Source: Ruminococcus sp. zg-924 (lineage in GTDB: Bacteria > Bacillota > Clostridia > Oscillospirales > Acutalibacteraceae). From it: a stretch of 64,000 bases of DNA. Below, piece by piece: positions 7,206 through 17,484 of the stretch. The stretch's first letter is position 1. Each line of letters begins with the position of its first letter. Position numbers and translations under genes: made by a program. The notes beneath the pieces were generated by a model, which was given only the letters and a program-made list of their open reading frames with translations, did no database searches and was not told the origin of the DNA. The DNA lies in the NCBI RefSeq assembly GCF_024433635.1, contig NZ_WNJZ01000002.1:105765-169764 (forward strand). Reading direction: 5' to 3'.

Positions 7206-10200
7206 CTATAACCTTCTTTTTTTTGAATTATTTAAGCACTTATTCTGAGTGTCCTTTGAAGCGGACTTGCTTTGAGATAAGATTGACTTTTTTCCAAACA
7301 GTTTTGTCCGTTCCTTTGGAACGCCGCTTTTTATAAGCTCTCTTGCCTCGGTATTTAGTTCCTCGGTAACACGCTCAAGGTGGAGCGTTTTTTCCTGATA
7401 TTCTTCTTCAAACTCAAAAGGCTTTTTGAGCAGCTCCTGCGCAGATTTAAAATCAAAATTAAGCTTGTTAAGCTCAAATTTTTCCTCTTCAAGAAGCTTT
7501 GGCAGGTGTGCTAAACCGTTTTCAAGCTTTCTCAGATTACCGAGCATCGTGTCGGAGAATGTCACTGTATAGCGTTCGTTACCAACTAAGGTCGCTGAAA
7601 TTGAATCAAAAAACTTATAAAGCTTAAGCTCAATCGGAAAGCCGTACATTTCGCCAATTCTGAACGTCTTGCCTCGGTTGCTGTCACCTTTAACACATTT
7701 ACAGGCAACTGCCAACGCCTTAGCTGCATCGGTACGCTCGGTATAAGTTTTATCGCCTATCTTAATGCTGAAAATAATTGAATTGTCTTTATCACGGGGA
7801 ACATTTTTGAGCATTTCTATATCCCGACAGATATGCTCAATCTTAGTTTTTATCTTTTTACTTTCAGCCGGATACGCAGCTACCTTATCCTCAAGCTCAT
7901 ACTTGTTATTGATATAATCCTTTCGATATACCTCAAGCTCCTTAACTCTGTTTTCAAGAGTCAGTTTTTCCTTTATTCTCTCATCACCGGTACACAGCGC
8001 CTTAATTTCAGAATAAGTCAACGCCTCTTGGTCTATGTCCGTGCATCTTCGTGCCGGTGTCTTAGATGTCATAATCTGACCGATGAATCTCTGCTTTTTT
8101 TCAAGAAGCTGATACGAATATGCGTCAAAGGTTCCTTCCGTAACATAACGGTAAAGGTCAACGTGCTTGTTGATATTGCCCTGTCTGACCATTCGTCCTC
8201 TGCGCTGCTCAAGGTCTGACGGCCGCCACGGAACATCCAAATCGTGTAGAGCAACAAGTCTGTTTTGGACATTTGTTCCTGTTCCCATTTTAGCGGTTGA
8301 GCCTAAAAGTATTCTCACATCGCCGTTTCGCACCTTGTAAAACAGCTCGGCTTTCTGAGCCTCCGTGTGTGCATCGTGGATAAAGGCAATTTCTTTTTCC
8401 GGAACGCCCGAAGCGATTAGCTTATCCTTAATATCCTGATACACAGAAAAAGCACCTGACTCCTCAAGAGAATCAATTTCTGAAACGCTCAGAGTATCAT
8501 CAGCAGAATCCGAATCAGAAAGAAATTTATCCTTCTTCGGAACGCCTAAATCACAAAAGATAAGCTGAGTAAGCTTACTCGGAGCTGTTTCATTGTAAAT
8601 ATCCAATACATTTGCTACGCATCTATTAAGCTTTGTTTCGGGATTGTCCTCAAAGTCAGGGTTGATAAGACGAGGATCCAATCCTACCTTCCTGCCATCG
8701 CCGGTGATTTTGAGCATATTGTCAACGCTTGGGTCAACCTTTCCTGCGTTGATATCATCAGCACGAGCAGACAGCTCGGCGACAAGCGATTGCTGTAATT
8801 CTGTCGGCTTGGTATTGACAATGTGTAAGCTGCACTCCGGCACAGCCAAATGCAAGGTGTCAGCCGGTCTTATGTCGGCAATCTGCTTGAATATTGACAT
8901 AAGCTCAGGCATATTAGAGTATTCAGCTACACGGGAGCGTTCCTTAAATTTATTGCCGGCAGGAGCCAGCTCATAATCAACCTTGATTTTTCCGAAGGTA
9001 GAAACCCAATTATCAAAGTTTTGCATATTGTTATGTGAAGCAAGAAAATCATATTGCAAATATCTCATCATAGTATGCATTTCGGTAATGCTGTTCGATA
9101 CCGGAGTGCCTGTGGCAAATACCACGCCTTTACCGCCGGTTTTCTCGTCAAGATAACGGCATTTTGCGAAAAGGTCAGTAGCTCGTTGTGAAGCTCTGGA
9201 GGAAATACCTGAGATGTTTTGAAGCTTTGTAGCAGAAAAGAGATTTTTAAACTCGTGAGCCTCATCAACGAACAGCTTGTCTATACCCAATTCATCAAAG
9301 TAAACCGTATTGTCACGGTTCTGTGTATCAAGGCTGTCAAGCTTGCTTTGAAGAGATTTCCTTGTCCTTTCCATCGCCTTGACCTGAAAGCTACTGCCGT
9401 TACTCTCTTTCAGTTCAGCTATTCCGGCAATAATATCGTCAATCTGCTCTTGATAGATTTTCTTTTGTATTTCAGGAGATAACGGAAGATTCTTAAGCTG
9501 AGAATGACCGATAATGACTGCATCGTAATTGCCCGTTGCAATTTTTGACATTAATTGCTTTCTGTTAGCCTTTGTAAAATCCTTAGCTGTAGCAACCAGT
9601 ATATTAGCACCGGGATATAATTTTAAAAAGTCTGCGCCGATTTGCTCGGTGAGATGATTTGGAACGGCAAACAGCGATTTATGACAGAAGCCTAAACGCT
9701 TACACTCCATCGCAGTTGCTATCATCTCAAAGGTCTTTCCTGCGCCAACACTGTGAGCAAACAGCGTATTACCGCCGAATATTGCGTGAGCAATGGCGTT
9801 CTTCTGATGTGAGCGCAGCTCTATTGATGAGTTCATTCCCGGGAATGTCAGATGTGAGCCGTCAAATTCTCTCGGCTTAATGCAGTTGAACTCTCTGTTG
9901 TATTTTGCAACTAATTCAGAACGCCTCTGGGGGTCTTTGAATATCCAATCCTTAAACTTTCGCTTAATGATATTCGCTTTCTGCTGAAGCAGCTTAGTTC
10001 TCTCAACATCAAGAACCCGTACCGGATTTCCGCTTTTATCAAAAATAATCTTGCCGTTTTTATCAACTGCGTCCTTATACACACGAGGGTCATTTAGATT
10101 AAGAACACTCTCAAATATTGAGTACGCAGATTTAAATTGTGTACCAAGCTGCTTTGTCACAGTAACAGATTTGTCAAGTGATTTATTTGTAATCTGCCAT

Positions 10201-13200
10201 TTGTTACTGTATTTGGAATACTCAACTTCAATCTTTTTACCGGCTCTTTGCCAACGAAAACGAGGCTTTATATCTGCTCGGTATTCATCCGGTGTTTCGA
10301 ACATCTCATAGATGAATTGCTGATAGTATTTTGGCTCAATCCAGGTAGCGCCGATGTTAACATCAATATCTCCTGATTTTAGCGTTGTTGGAATGGCATC
10401 TTTAAGAGCAGGAATATTGTCTTCAAACAACGGATTTGCTTCAGCTGCGGCTTTTGCGGCATCAAGCTTTTTATATATATCACCGGACAGATATTCCGAT
10501 GCAGTCTGATACACGATATTGTCATCGGTTGACAGCTCTGGGACAGGATAAATTTGACCTCTGAGCTGCTCAACGATAACTCTTTTAGGAATATCACACA
10601 GCTCAGACATATAATCAAGGTCAATCTCTCCAAGATTGACAATCGATACATTAAGCGCCTCAAGAGCGGTATCGACGTGTTCTATTGCCACCGGAGGAGA
10701 AATTGTACGCTCGGTGAAAATATCTGATTTTCGCACAAGCTTGCCTTTGTCAACCTCTGCTTCAAGCGAAAGAAGTAACGGATATGCACTGTCCCTTGAT
10801 AAAAGTAGCCGATTTTGCTGACCGTGCAGTAAACCAAATTTAGAGTAGAAAGCATCGTACTTTTCGTTCAAGGCTTTTTGCAACTCTGATATTTTCTGAC
10901 TATAATCTTCGGGAAGCTTTTGAACCTCAAGAAGTTCACGAACAATCTCTCGCAGTTCAACAAAAGTCTTTGTTCGTTCAATATTTTTATTGTTGTATTT
11001 CTTATACGCATTTTTAGTGGAATAATTCGCCCACAGCTCTCTGACGTGAGTTATCTCAATGTCACGTCCGGCAACTCCCCAAAAGTACAACTCGCCGTTA
11101 TGTAGGAAATAGCTTTCCTGACGTATATTCTCAGGCAAAACAACATCTTGATTTTTTACATCTTGAAGCGGTGAAGGCTTGTCAAAATCAGGTGTATATC
11201 TGCCGCTGATTTTATTAATTGCCTCTGGGAGCAGCCTTGACAAATCAGCATCATCAAACGGAATACACATAGTATCATCGTTTCTGCCGTACATTTTGTT
11301 TCCTTGCACTATCTTGCCCAACACCATATCAGGGTGAGATGCAAAATATTGATTCACGGAAAGTCCGTCTGATGTTTCGCTGAGCTGCACCCATTCAGGT
11401 AACTTCTCCGGCGGTACAGTCCGTTTTTGCAGGAATATAATATCTGATGTAACTTCCGTTCCGGCAGACTTAAACGCATTGTTCGGCAATCGGACAGCAC
11501 CGAGAAGGTCAGCTCTTTCAGCGAGTGATTTTCTGAAAGAAGTGTCCTTCTTGTCCAATGTACCTTTTGAGGTCACAAACGCCACAATACCGCCGGGTCT
11601 GACTTTATCAAGAGTTTTCAAGAAGAAGTAATCGTGAATTTTTAGGTGCTGTGAATTGTACTCCTTATCATTTATAGAAAAATCACCAAAAGGAATATTG
11701 CCGACTGCAATATCAAAGCTGCCATTCTGAAACTGTGTGTTTTCAAATCCGTCAATAGTAATGTTCGCATCAGGATAAAGCTTACTTGCAATTCTTCCCG
11801 AAAGACTATCCTTTTCAACACCGTACAGATTAGATGAACGAGAAATATCAGCAGGCAGCCGTCCAAAGAAATTTCCGATACCCATTGCAGGCTCAAGAAC
11901 ATCGCCGCCGGTAAAGCCAAATTTTCTCAGCGCCTGATAGATGCCGTCTATGATTGTATTGTCGGTATAAAACGCATCAAGAGAAGAGGCTCTGGCGGAC
12001 ACATATTCATCGGCATTGAGCAAATCTCTAAGCTCCTGCGCTTCATTTTTCCAAGTGTGATTTTCACTGAATGCCGGTGCAAGACCGCCCCACCCGGTGT
12101 ATAGCGATAATGCTTTTTTATCTGCGTTTGTGGCGGCTTTACCGTTCATCTCCAAAGCCTTAAGAGTTTTTATAGCATTAATGTTATTACGGAATTTGGT
12201 TTTTGCACCCGATACCGTATTGTCGTCTGTAATAACAAAATTTGTATCATCGTTATAGCTGTTAGGTGTATATTCATCAATGCTTGAAATTTTCTCCTGC
12301 GGCTTATCCGGACTTTGCTCCGCCAGCTGAAACAGATTGCTTATAGAACTGGGTGCAGATTCGATTTCATTTTCTTGCAAGGCTTTTTCTGCAAAGGTTT
12401 TGTCAGAAAAAGCGATATCGTCAGCTTTCTGCTCGGTTTGTAAGGCTGTATTTGAGTTTTCGTTTGCATCGGATAAGTTTTGTTCAGTTAAGCTTTCATA
12501 AAATGTGATAATTGGGTTTTGTGCTTTGAAGTCATTAAGAATTTTCTGTTCATCAATATCATCTTGAGTGATGGTCGGCCTAACCGTTTCTTTTAATTCT
12601 CGCTGATTCAGATAATCAGCAACGGTTATAGCAACACCATCATACTTCTCTGATAGAGAAGCTTCAACGGTGTTTTTTGAAGCTGATTCCTCGTAAAGCT
12701 GTTCGTTTTTATAAGCATTGTCATCAACCATTGCAGGCTGCTCTTCAGCAACTTCTTCAACAAAAGGTTTTTCTTTGATTTCAATAGAATTATCCGACTT
12801 TCCTGTTTTATATTCGATAACATCATTTACGATATTATCAATTGTAGAGTGATTGTAAATACTGTATCCAAGGTTAAGAGAGCTTAGCGTGTCTTTCAAT
12901 TCTTGGTCAATTTGCAAGCTCTGTTCAAGATTATGTATTCTACCTTCATTCTCAAAAGTAGTGACATCACGTTCTACAAAATAATTGAAATTGTCAAAGT
13001 GACTGTAAATTTCTTGTACTGCACGAATGTACTCAGAATTGTGTTCCTGTAAATACGTTGCGTTTAGCAGCACAGGTGAGTCGGTTACGATAAAATCAAC
13101 TTTTCCGTATAATCTGTCAACACGGTTAAGCTGTTCCTGAAGTATATCAAACTGTCTTTCTATGCTGCCATCAAGCAATTCAAGTTGATTATCCCAGACA

Positions 13201-14498
13201 AGCTCTTTAGCATATTCCTGAACATATTCAGTTACATATCCTTGTTTTTTTAGCTTTTCAGCTATTTCAAGACAGGATGTTGTTTTTCCTGCACCGGGAC
13301 CCGCAAAAGCATTTATAACAATAGTATTTCTCTCATTTGTTATATTCATTAATTTGTTTTTGTGTACAGTAACAAGGTTTTGCAACTTATTTAGTGTAGT
13401 AATAGTGTTCTCAGTCGGCGTTTCTCTAATATATGTACCGTATCTGATATAGTTGCTGATATTACGTGCAGATGTATGTTTTGCTTCGGCAACAACAGAT
13501 ATAATATCTGAATAATTCTTTGCAGCACCAATTTTGCTGATTTGTTCAGGAGTGAATGTGTAATCAATCAGATTAATTATGCTTTCACTGATATTGTTGT
13601 CAATCATTTTTTTGATTTCAAAAATCTGCTCTTGACTGTAACCTTGATTATCGGTAAGCTCAAGAAGCTTTGCTTCTTTAGCAAACTTGTCTTTCATACC
13701 TGGAATCACAGATGTAACAAAAAGCAATTCTAACCCACTGACATCTTTATATTCTTCAGCAAATTTGAGAGCAATTTCGTTGAGTTGAGGCATAGTCAAT
13801 GACGCTGTATCAGCAAATATATTTGCGAATACTTCCACAAAAGTATCATCATCATATTTTTGCATAAATATTTCCACGGCAGGCTCAATAGCTTTGAGCT
13901 GTTCGGGACTTTTTAAAGATGCGTCAGATAAAATATAATTGAGTTTTTGTGCGACGGCGTTAAGAATGTTGTTTTCAATGCTTTCAGAGGTAGACTCCAA
14001 TGAATTAAGGACTTCACGTTGCTTTTTGAGTTCTTCTACACAGCGTTCTGCCTGAGCAGCATAATTCTGTTCGAATGTTAGAGTTGTTGTAGATTCTTTT
14101 TCACGGTTACGTGCAATCCTACCGGAAAACGGTATATTATTTAAAGTGAATTTTTCAGCAAGTTTAAGTGCAAAATCGGTCTTATAACTCACGTACTTTT
14201 TACGCTTTATATTGCGATAGGCTGTGTTTCCGATAATAGTTTTAATCTCTCTATCAAAACGAGGAGCCTCTGTATATCGTTCTTGACTGTCAAGCTTTAT
14301 ATAGTGTTCTAAATCATCTTTGTTTATTGCGAGCTTTGCAGTGGTATCCTCATCACGTTTATATGCGTAGTAATTCAAGCCTGCTGAATCAAGATTAGAT
14401 GTGATTTCAGAAAGTTGCGAAGCTGCTATATAAATTATTAGCTTTTCGCTATTGCGGGTGCAGTTGTTCCAAATTTGATTGCCATAATATTTAATCAT
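7206..14498 (-). CDS. Giant P-loop / N6-adenine methylase / DEAH helicase fusion (2430 aa)
   Basis: Starts at ATG after AAGGAGG. Three modules are visible. First, a P-loop NTPase with GPGAGKTT (about 397-404) and a later DSP motif. Second, a methyltransferase: LEPAMGIGNF (about 870) binds SAM, and GNIPFG (about 933) replaces the usual NPPY catalytic motif, as in related mobile-element proteins. Third, a superfamily-2 helicase with SVGAGKT (about 1582), DEAH (about 1745), FATGTPVSNS and QRRGRMVRQ (about 2098). A charged C-terminal region follows. Such methylase-helicase giants are typical cargo of Clostridia and Bacteroides conjugative elements and are thought to protect or process transferred DNA. 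The P-loop module near the N-terminus is the less usual part. Confidence 0.85.
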   Translation of the reverse strand: MIKYYGNQIWNNCTRNSEKLIIYIAASQLSEITSNLDSAGLNYYAYKRDEDTTAKLAINKDDLEHYIKLDSQERYTEAPRFDREIKTIIGNTAYRNIKRKKYVSYKTDFALKLAEKFTLNNIPFSGRIARNREKESTTTLTFEQNYAAQAERCVEELKKQREVLNSLESTSESIENNILNAVAQKLNYILSDASLKSPEQLKAIEPAVEIFMQKYDDDTFVEVFANIFADTASLTMPQLNEIALKFAEEYKDVSGLELLFVTSVIPGMKDKFAKEAKLLELTDNQGYSQEQIFEIKKMIDNNISESIINLIDYTFTPEQISKIGAAKNYSDIISVVAEAKHTSARNISNYIRYGTYIRETPTENTITTLNKLQNLVTVHKNKLMNITNERNTIVINAFAGPGAGKTTSCLEIAEKLKKQGYVTEYVQEYAKELVWDNQLELLDGSIERQFDILQEQLNRVDRLYGKVDFIVTDSPVLLNATYLQEHNSEYIRAVQEIYSHFDNFNYFVERDVTTFENEGRIHNLEQSLQIDQELKDTLSSLNLGYSIYNHSTIDNIVNDVIEYKTGKSDNSIEIKEKPFVEEVAEEQPAMVDDNAYKNEQLYEESASKNTVEASLSEKYDGVAITVADYLNQRELKETVRPTITQDDIDEQKILNDFKAQNPIITFYESLTEQNLSDANENSNTALQTEQKADDIAFSDKTFAEKALQENEIESAPSSISNLFQLAEQSPDKPQEKISSIDEYTPNSYNDDTNFVITDDNTVSGAKTKFRNNINAIKTLKALEMNGKAATNADKKALSLYTGWGGLAPAFSENHTWKNEAQELRDLLNADEYVSARASSLDAFYTDNTIIDGIYQALRKFGFTGGDVLEPAMGIGNFFGRLPADISRSSNLYGVEKDSLSGRIASKLYPDANITIDGFENTQFQNGSFDIAVGNIPFGDFSINDKEYNSQHLKIHDYFFLKTLDKVRPGGIVAFVTSKGTLDKKDTSFRKSLAERADLLGAVRLPNNAFKSAGTEVTSDIIFLQKRTVPPEKLPEWVQLSETSDGLSVNQYFASHPDMVLGKIVQGNKMYGRNDDTMCIPFDDADLSRLLPEAINKISGRYTPDFDKPSPLQDVKNQDVVLPENIRQESYFLHNGELYFWGVAGRDIEITHVRELWANYSTKNAYKKYNNKNIERTKTFVELREIVRELLEVQKLPEDYSQKISELQKALNEKYDAFYSKFGLLHGQQNRLLLSRDSAYPLLLSLEAEVDKGKLVRKSDIFTERTISPPVAIEHVDTALEALNVSIVNLGEIDLDYMSELCDIPKRVIVEQLRGQIYPVPELSTDDNIVYQTASEYLSGDIYKKLDAAKAAAEANPLFEDNIPALKDAIPTTLKSGDIDVNIGATWIEPKYYQQFIYEMFETPDEYRADIKPRFRWQRAGKKIEVEYSKYSNKWQITNKSLDKSVTVTKQLGTQFKSAYSIFESVLNLNDPRVYKDAVDKNGKIIFDKSGNPVRVLDVERTKLLQQKANIIKRKFKDWIFKDPQRRSELVAKYNREFNCIKPREFDGSHLTFPGMNSSIELRSHQKNAIAHAIFGGNTLFAHSVGAGKTFEMIATAMECKRLGFCHKSLFAVPNHLTEQIGADFLKLYPGANILVATAKDFTKANRKQLMSKIATGNYDAVIIGHSQLKNLPLSPEIQKKIYQEQIDDIIAGIAELKESNGSSFQVKAMERTRKSLQSKLDSLDTQNRDNTVYFDELGIDKLFVDEAHEFKNLFSATKLQNISGISSRASQRATDLFAKCRYLDEKTGGKGVVFATGTPVSNSITEMHTMMRYLQYDFLASHNNMQNFDNWVSTFGKIKVDYELAPAGNKFKERSRVAEYSNMPELMSIFKQIADIRPADTLHLAVPECSLHIVNTKPTELQQSLVAELSARADDINAGKVDPSVDNMLKITGDGRKVGLDPRLINPDFEDNPETKLNRCVANVLDIYNETAPSKLTQLIFCDLGVPKKDKFLSDSDSADDTLSVSEIDSLEESGAFSVYQDIKDKLIASGVPEKEIAFIHDAHTEAQKAELFYKVRNGDVRILLGSTAKMGTGTNVQNRLVALHDLDVPWRPSDLEQRRGRMVRQGNINKHVDLYRYVTEGTFDAYSYQLLEKKQRFIGQIMTSKTPARRCTDIDQEALTYSEIKALCTGDERIKEKLTLENRVKELEVYRKDYINNKYELEDKVAAYPAESKKIKTKIEHICRDIEMLKNVPRDKDNSIIFSIKIGDKTYTERTDAAKALAVACKCVKGDSNRGKTFRIGEMYGFPIELKLYKFFDSISATLVGNERYTVTFSDTMLGNLRKLENGLAHLPKLLEEEKFELNKLNFDFKSAQELLKKPFEFEEEYQEKTLHLERVTEELNTEARELIKSGVPKERTKLFGKKSILSQSKSASKDTQNKCLNNSKKRRL

Positions 14499-14524
14499 TC
14501 AAAAATCCTCCTTATATTCGACTG

Positions 14525-14800
14525 CTATAATGATTTTTCCTGTTCACTACGATTTGGTTGTCTTGATGATGAATTTGAAATAATAACTGCGTTATTCTTG
14601 ATTGTTTTTGCCGACAGAGGATATTTGGATAGCTCTTTCTTCTTTTCCTCGTCTTTTTTTATAGACTCAAGATATTTACTGATTTTTTCCGAATATTCAT
14701 CTTTCGGAGTTGTATTGTTTATGATTCCGTCAATGCAGTTGTAATTGTCCTCAACAGACATCTCTGCATTTTCTAAATAATTGTCTTTCTTATCAAGCAT
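14525..14800 (-). CDS. 91-aa charged protein ending in the shared tail
   Basis: Starts at ATG after GAGGTGAAAAGG, 26 bases upstream of the giant gene. The first 60 residues are acidic and helical (MLDKKDNYLENAEMS, then a Lys/Glu-rich coil). Residues 62-91 (LSAKTIKNNAVIIS plus polar end) match the C-terminal tail of five other element proteins. Almost a third of the protein is tail, so it may be a tag on a short adaptor. Function unknown. Confidence 0.7.
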   Translation of the reverse strand: MLDKKDNYLENAEMSVEDNYNCIDGIINNTTPKDEYSEKISKYLESIKKDEEKKKELSKYPLSAKTIKNNAVIISNSSSRQPNRSEQEKSL

Positions 14801-14818
14801 TCCTTTTCACCTCATTTC

Positions 14819-14851
14819 AAAAAAGGGCAAGCCACTAAATATGGATTGCCC
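14819..14851 (-). terminator. Terminator after the sortase operon
   Basis: GGGCAA and TTGCCC arms, with further pairing toward the loop, lie just past the sortase stop. On the - strand they are followed by a run of six T. Confidence 0.8.
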
Positions 14852-14862
14852 TATTATTTTGC

Positions 14863-15522
14863 TTAATTTACTCGTTCTCCTTGTACAAGCAGCCTGTGTG
14901 AATTCACTCCGTTTGGATAACAGGTAACAAGGGTTACCAAATCCTTACCGGGTACAATCTCGGTATAGTCTGTATCATTCGGCAATACCTTACGAGTATC
15001 AATAACACGATATGTAAGTTTTTTATTCTGTACAGTGATGTAAAATTCATCGCCGGCGATAAGATTATGCAAACCATCAAACATCGCATACGATAACCCC
15101 GTATGCCCGACAATTACACTGTGTGTACTTTTGCCACCGATGGGTAGCGAGGTGTTTTCCATATGACCTGCTCCAATTGCAAGCACGGCATCAGATGTAC
15201 CGTGATATATCGGCAGATTGATGCCGACTTTTGGGACACTGATATATCCGATAGCTCCGTCAGAGCCATAGGAAAGCAAGTCGTAATAATTACTGCCGTT
15301 TTCATCAGCTTCATCTACACCATTAACAAGCTTTTTATTATACTTTTCGGCTGCATCAATATCTTCTTTTAATGATGTGTCCGTTCTGTTGGACACATCA
15401 TTATCATAGCTTGATATAACTGTGCTGAATTCCTGCTGAGTGCAGTTACTCAGCAGGAGGGGAACACAGCAAATCAATAATCCGACTGCAACGATTGCAG
15501 CACCGATTATTTTTCTTCGCAT
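14863..15522 (-). CDS. Class C (pilus) sortase
   Basis: A transpeptidase that joins pilin subunits through their LPxTG-like signals at the outer membrane face. It has an N-terminal membrane helix (about 4-24), catalytic His140 (VIVGHTG), Cys201 in TLVTC, and Arg210 in NSHRLLVQGER. The TLVTCYPNGVNSHR ending is typical of pilus sortases. Its start overlaps the end of the pilin gene by 16 bases. Substrates are presumably the two proteins encoded just upstream. Confidence 0.9.
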   Translation of the reverse strand: MRRKIIGAAIVAVGLLICCVPLLLSNCTQQEFSTVISSYDNDVSNRTDTSLKEDIDAAEKYNKKLVNGVDEADENGSNYYDLLSYGSDGAIGYISVPKVGINLPIYHGTSDAVLAIGAGHMENTSLPIGGKSTHSVIVGHTGLSYAMFDGLHNLIAGDEFYITVQNKKLTYRVIDTRKVLPNDTDYTEIVPGKDLVTLVTCYPNGVNSHRLLVQGERVN

Positions 15523-17483
15523 TTGCTATCGCTCTTTCTTCTCTTTAAGAACACGATTGCACCAATGCCTATTACAGCAGCTCCGCCAACGCCAAAGAGC
15601 ATAGCAGCCTGTGAACCTGTTAACGGGAAGCTCGCCTTAGGTGTATTAATAACATCTACATTTGCGTTCTGAGCATAGTTATGTGATGTTGCAGTTACAG
15701 TGATTTTGAACGGAGCTTGCAGCAGATTGTAGCCTACCGGTGCTTCGGTTTCTACAACCCAATAATCTGTTGAGCCTTCCGATGACTTATCGCCATTTGT
15801 ACCGTACATCAGACCCTGCACTGTTACATAACCGTCCTCATTTGAGACTACAACAGCATCTCCTTCACCGTCTTTGGTCATATAATATTTGCCGTCTGTA
15901 CCCTTCAAAAACTCAATTGCATTTGTGTTGCTAATAGCATCAGCTTCAGAACGATAAACCTTGAATTTTGCATTTGCAAGCGGAGCGTTCATATCTGAGC
16001 TTTTCTTGTACCAAGTGTAACCGCCTGTGTGAGCCTCAGGTGTTTCAGTGTCCTTATCAAATGTGCTGTCGGTGTCAACATCGTTTGTGTATACTAATTT
16101 CGCTTCATTCGGGTTGTCGCCGCCGATAACTGCATCTTCGTTGAGAGTTGTTGTCAGGATAACATCGCAAACCTTGTGTCCTGCAAGAGTGGTCTTGTTT
16201 GTAACATCTACAGTAATTACTGTTTCGCCTGCCGGTTCACGATTAACTGTTACAGTGTAATCATTCTTTGAGATTGCCTCGCCGTCAGCTTCAACATAAA
16301 CCTCAAGGTCGTTGTATGTAAGACCCTTGCTGAGTGTGTCTATAATCTTATAAGTCTTGAGCTTTGATACGATTTCGGGAATGTCAGCTGATACCTTCCA
16401 ATAGACTGTTTTGTTGATATCCTGTGTTACATCCTGCATCCAGTTTACTTTGTCTGTAGATACGGACTTATGTACTTCCGGCGTTTCGTTTGTAACCTCA
16501 AGCGTGTTATCAGCCGCAGGCTCGGTATTCTTGAAGTTTTCGGAATTGTATGTAACAGTACCGTCAGCGTTTACTGTGAATTCATAGTAAACTGTGCTGT
16601 CAACGATATACTGCTTGTCTGTTGCCGATACTTCCTTGAAACGATATGTTCTCTTTGTTGCGAGATGGTCGATTGTGAATTTGCCGTTTGCACCTGTTGT
16701 CCAAGTAGCACCTGTCGGAGCTGTGCCGCCTGTTGTGCCAACGCTTCCTGTTGTAGCAACGGGTGTCCAAGTGTCTGTTGTAACGCCTGTTTCGCTGTTG
16801 ATTGTCGTGATTTTCTCCTCAAGAGAGAATGTAAAGCCTGCAAGGTCTGTGCCGTTCTTTGATGTGTCGGTTGAAATTGCTGTCTTGTGAAGTGTAATGG
16901 TTGTGTACTTAGTCTGGTTCTTAGGCTGTACTGTCAAATCGTAGAGCCAGTCTGTTCCTGCGGCATTTGTACTCGGAACAGCAATAACAAACGGAGCAGT
17001 CTGCTGTCTTACCTGTGACGGTGAGAAGGTTTCTTTGACATAGTAGATACCAAGCTCAAGATTTTCAAACTTAATATATCCGTTGCTGTCAGTTGTGTTT
17101 TTCTGAACTCTGTTTGCAGGAACACTTGCAACCATAGCTTCTGCTTCTGTCGGCTTTGGAAGCTCCTTGCCGTCCTCCTTGAAGAAGTCGGCGAGCTGTG
17201 CTTTCGTGTAAATCTGATAAATAGTAAACTCAACGCCCTCAAGCGGTGTTGCACCTGAAGGCAATCCTTTGATTTCGCCGTCACCCGGTGTGGTGGCGTT
17301 ATTGATAGCATCATCCTCCATTTCGTATTTCCAAAATTCAATGGAACCTGTTTTTGTGGTATCAATATGATATGGATTTACTGCACCTGCACTAAAGCCG
17401 CCGATGCAGCACATTGAGATAAGCGTAAGTATTACAATAAAAAGTGATAAGAAGTTTTTAGAGTATTTTTTTATTTTTGCCAT
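15507..17483 (-). CDS. SpaA/SpaH-type major pilin, sortase-anchored (658 aa)
   Basis: It has a signal peptide (about 1-33) followed by several Ig-like CnaB/SpaA domains that normally carry internal Lys-Asn isopeptide bonds. The sorting signal SFPLTG is followed by a membrane helix and a basic tail ending in Cys-Glu-Glu-Lys. Family members polymerise into a surface fibre through a pilin-motif Lys and the sortase. Start at ATG 17483, 1 base after the adhesin stop. Repetitive Thr/Val codons produce long open frames on the other strand, which are artefacts. Confidence 0.88.
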   Translation of the reverse strand: MAKIKKYSKNFLSLFIVILTLISMCCIGGFSAGAVNPYHIDTTKTGSIEFWKYEMEDDAINNATTPGDGEIKGLPSGATPLEGVEFTIYQIYTKAQLADFFKEDGKELPKPTEAEAMVASVPANRVQKNTTDSNGYIKFENLELGIYYVKETFSPSQVRQQTAPFVIAVPSTNAAGTDWLYDLTVQPKNQTKYTTITLHKTAISTDTSKNGTDLAGFTFSLEEKITTINSETGVTTDTWTPVATTGSVGTTGGTAPTGATWTTGANGKFTIDHLATKRTYRFKEVSATDKQYIVDSTVYYEFTVNADGTVTYNSENFKNTEPAADNTLEVTNETPEVHKSVSTDKVNWMQDVTQDINKTVYWKVSADIPEIVSKLKTYKIIDTLSKGLTYNDLEVYVEADGEAISKNDYTVTVNREPAGETVITVDVTNKTTLAGHKVCDVILTTTLNEDAVIGGDNPNEAKLVYTNDVDTDSTFDKDTETPEAHTGGYTWYKKSSDMNAPLANAKFKVYRSEADAISNTNAIEFLKGTDGKYYMTKDGEGDAVVVSNEDGYVTVQGLMYGTNGDKSSEGSTDYWVVETEAPVGYNLLQAPFKITVTATSHNYAQNANVDVINTPKASFPLTGSQAAMLFGVGGAAVIGIGAIVFLKRRKSDSKCEEK

Positions 17484-17484
17484 T

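Noticed and set aside
7206..7310. The basic end of the 2430-aa protein as a seventh copy of the shared tail
   Set aside because: It is Lys/Ser-rich but lacks the N-A-x-x-I core.
16470..16890. Long + strand frames inside the pilin gene, including Cys-rich ones
   Set aside because: They are shadows of repetitive Thr/Val codons; no ribosome site and the - strand gene is certain.
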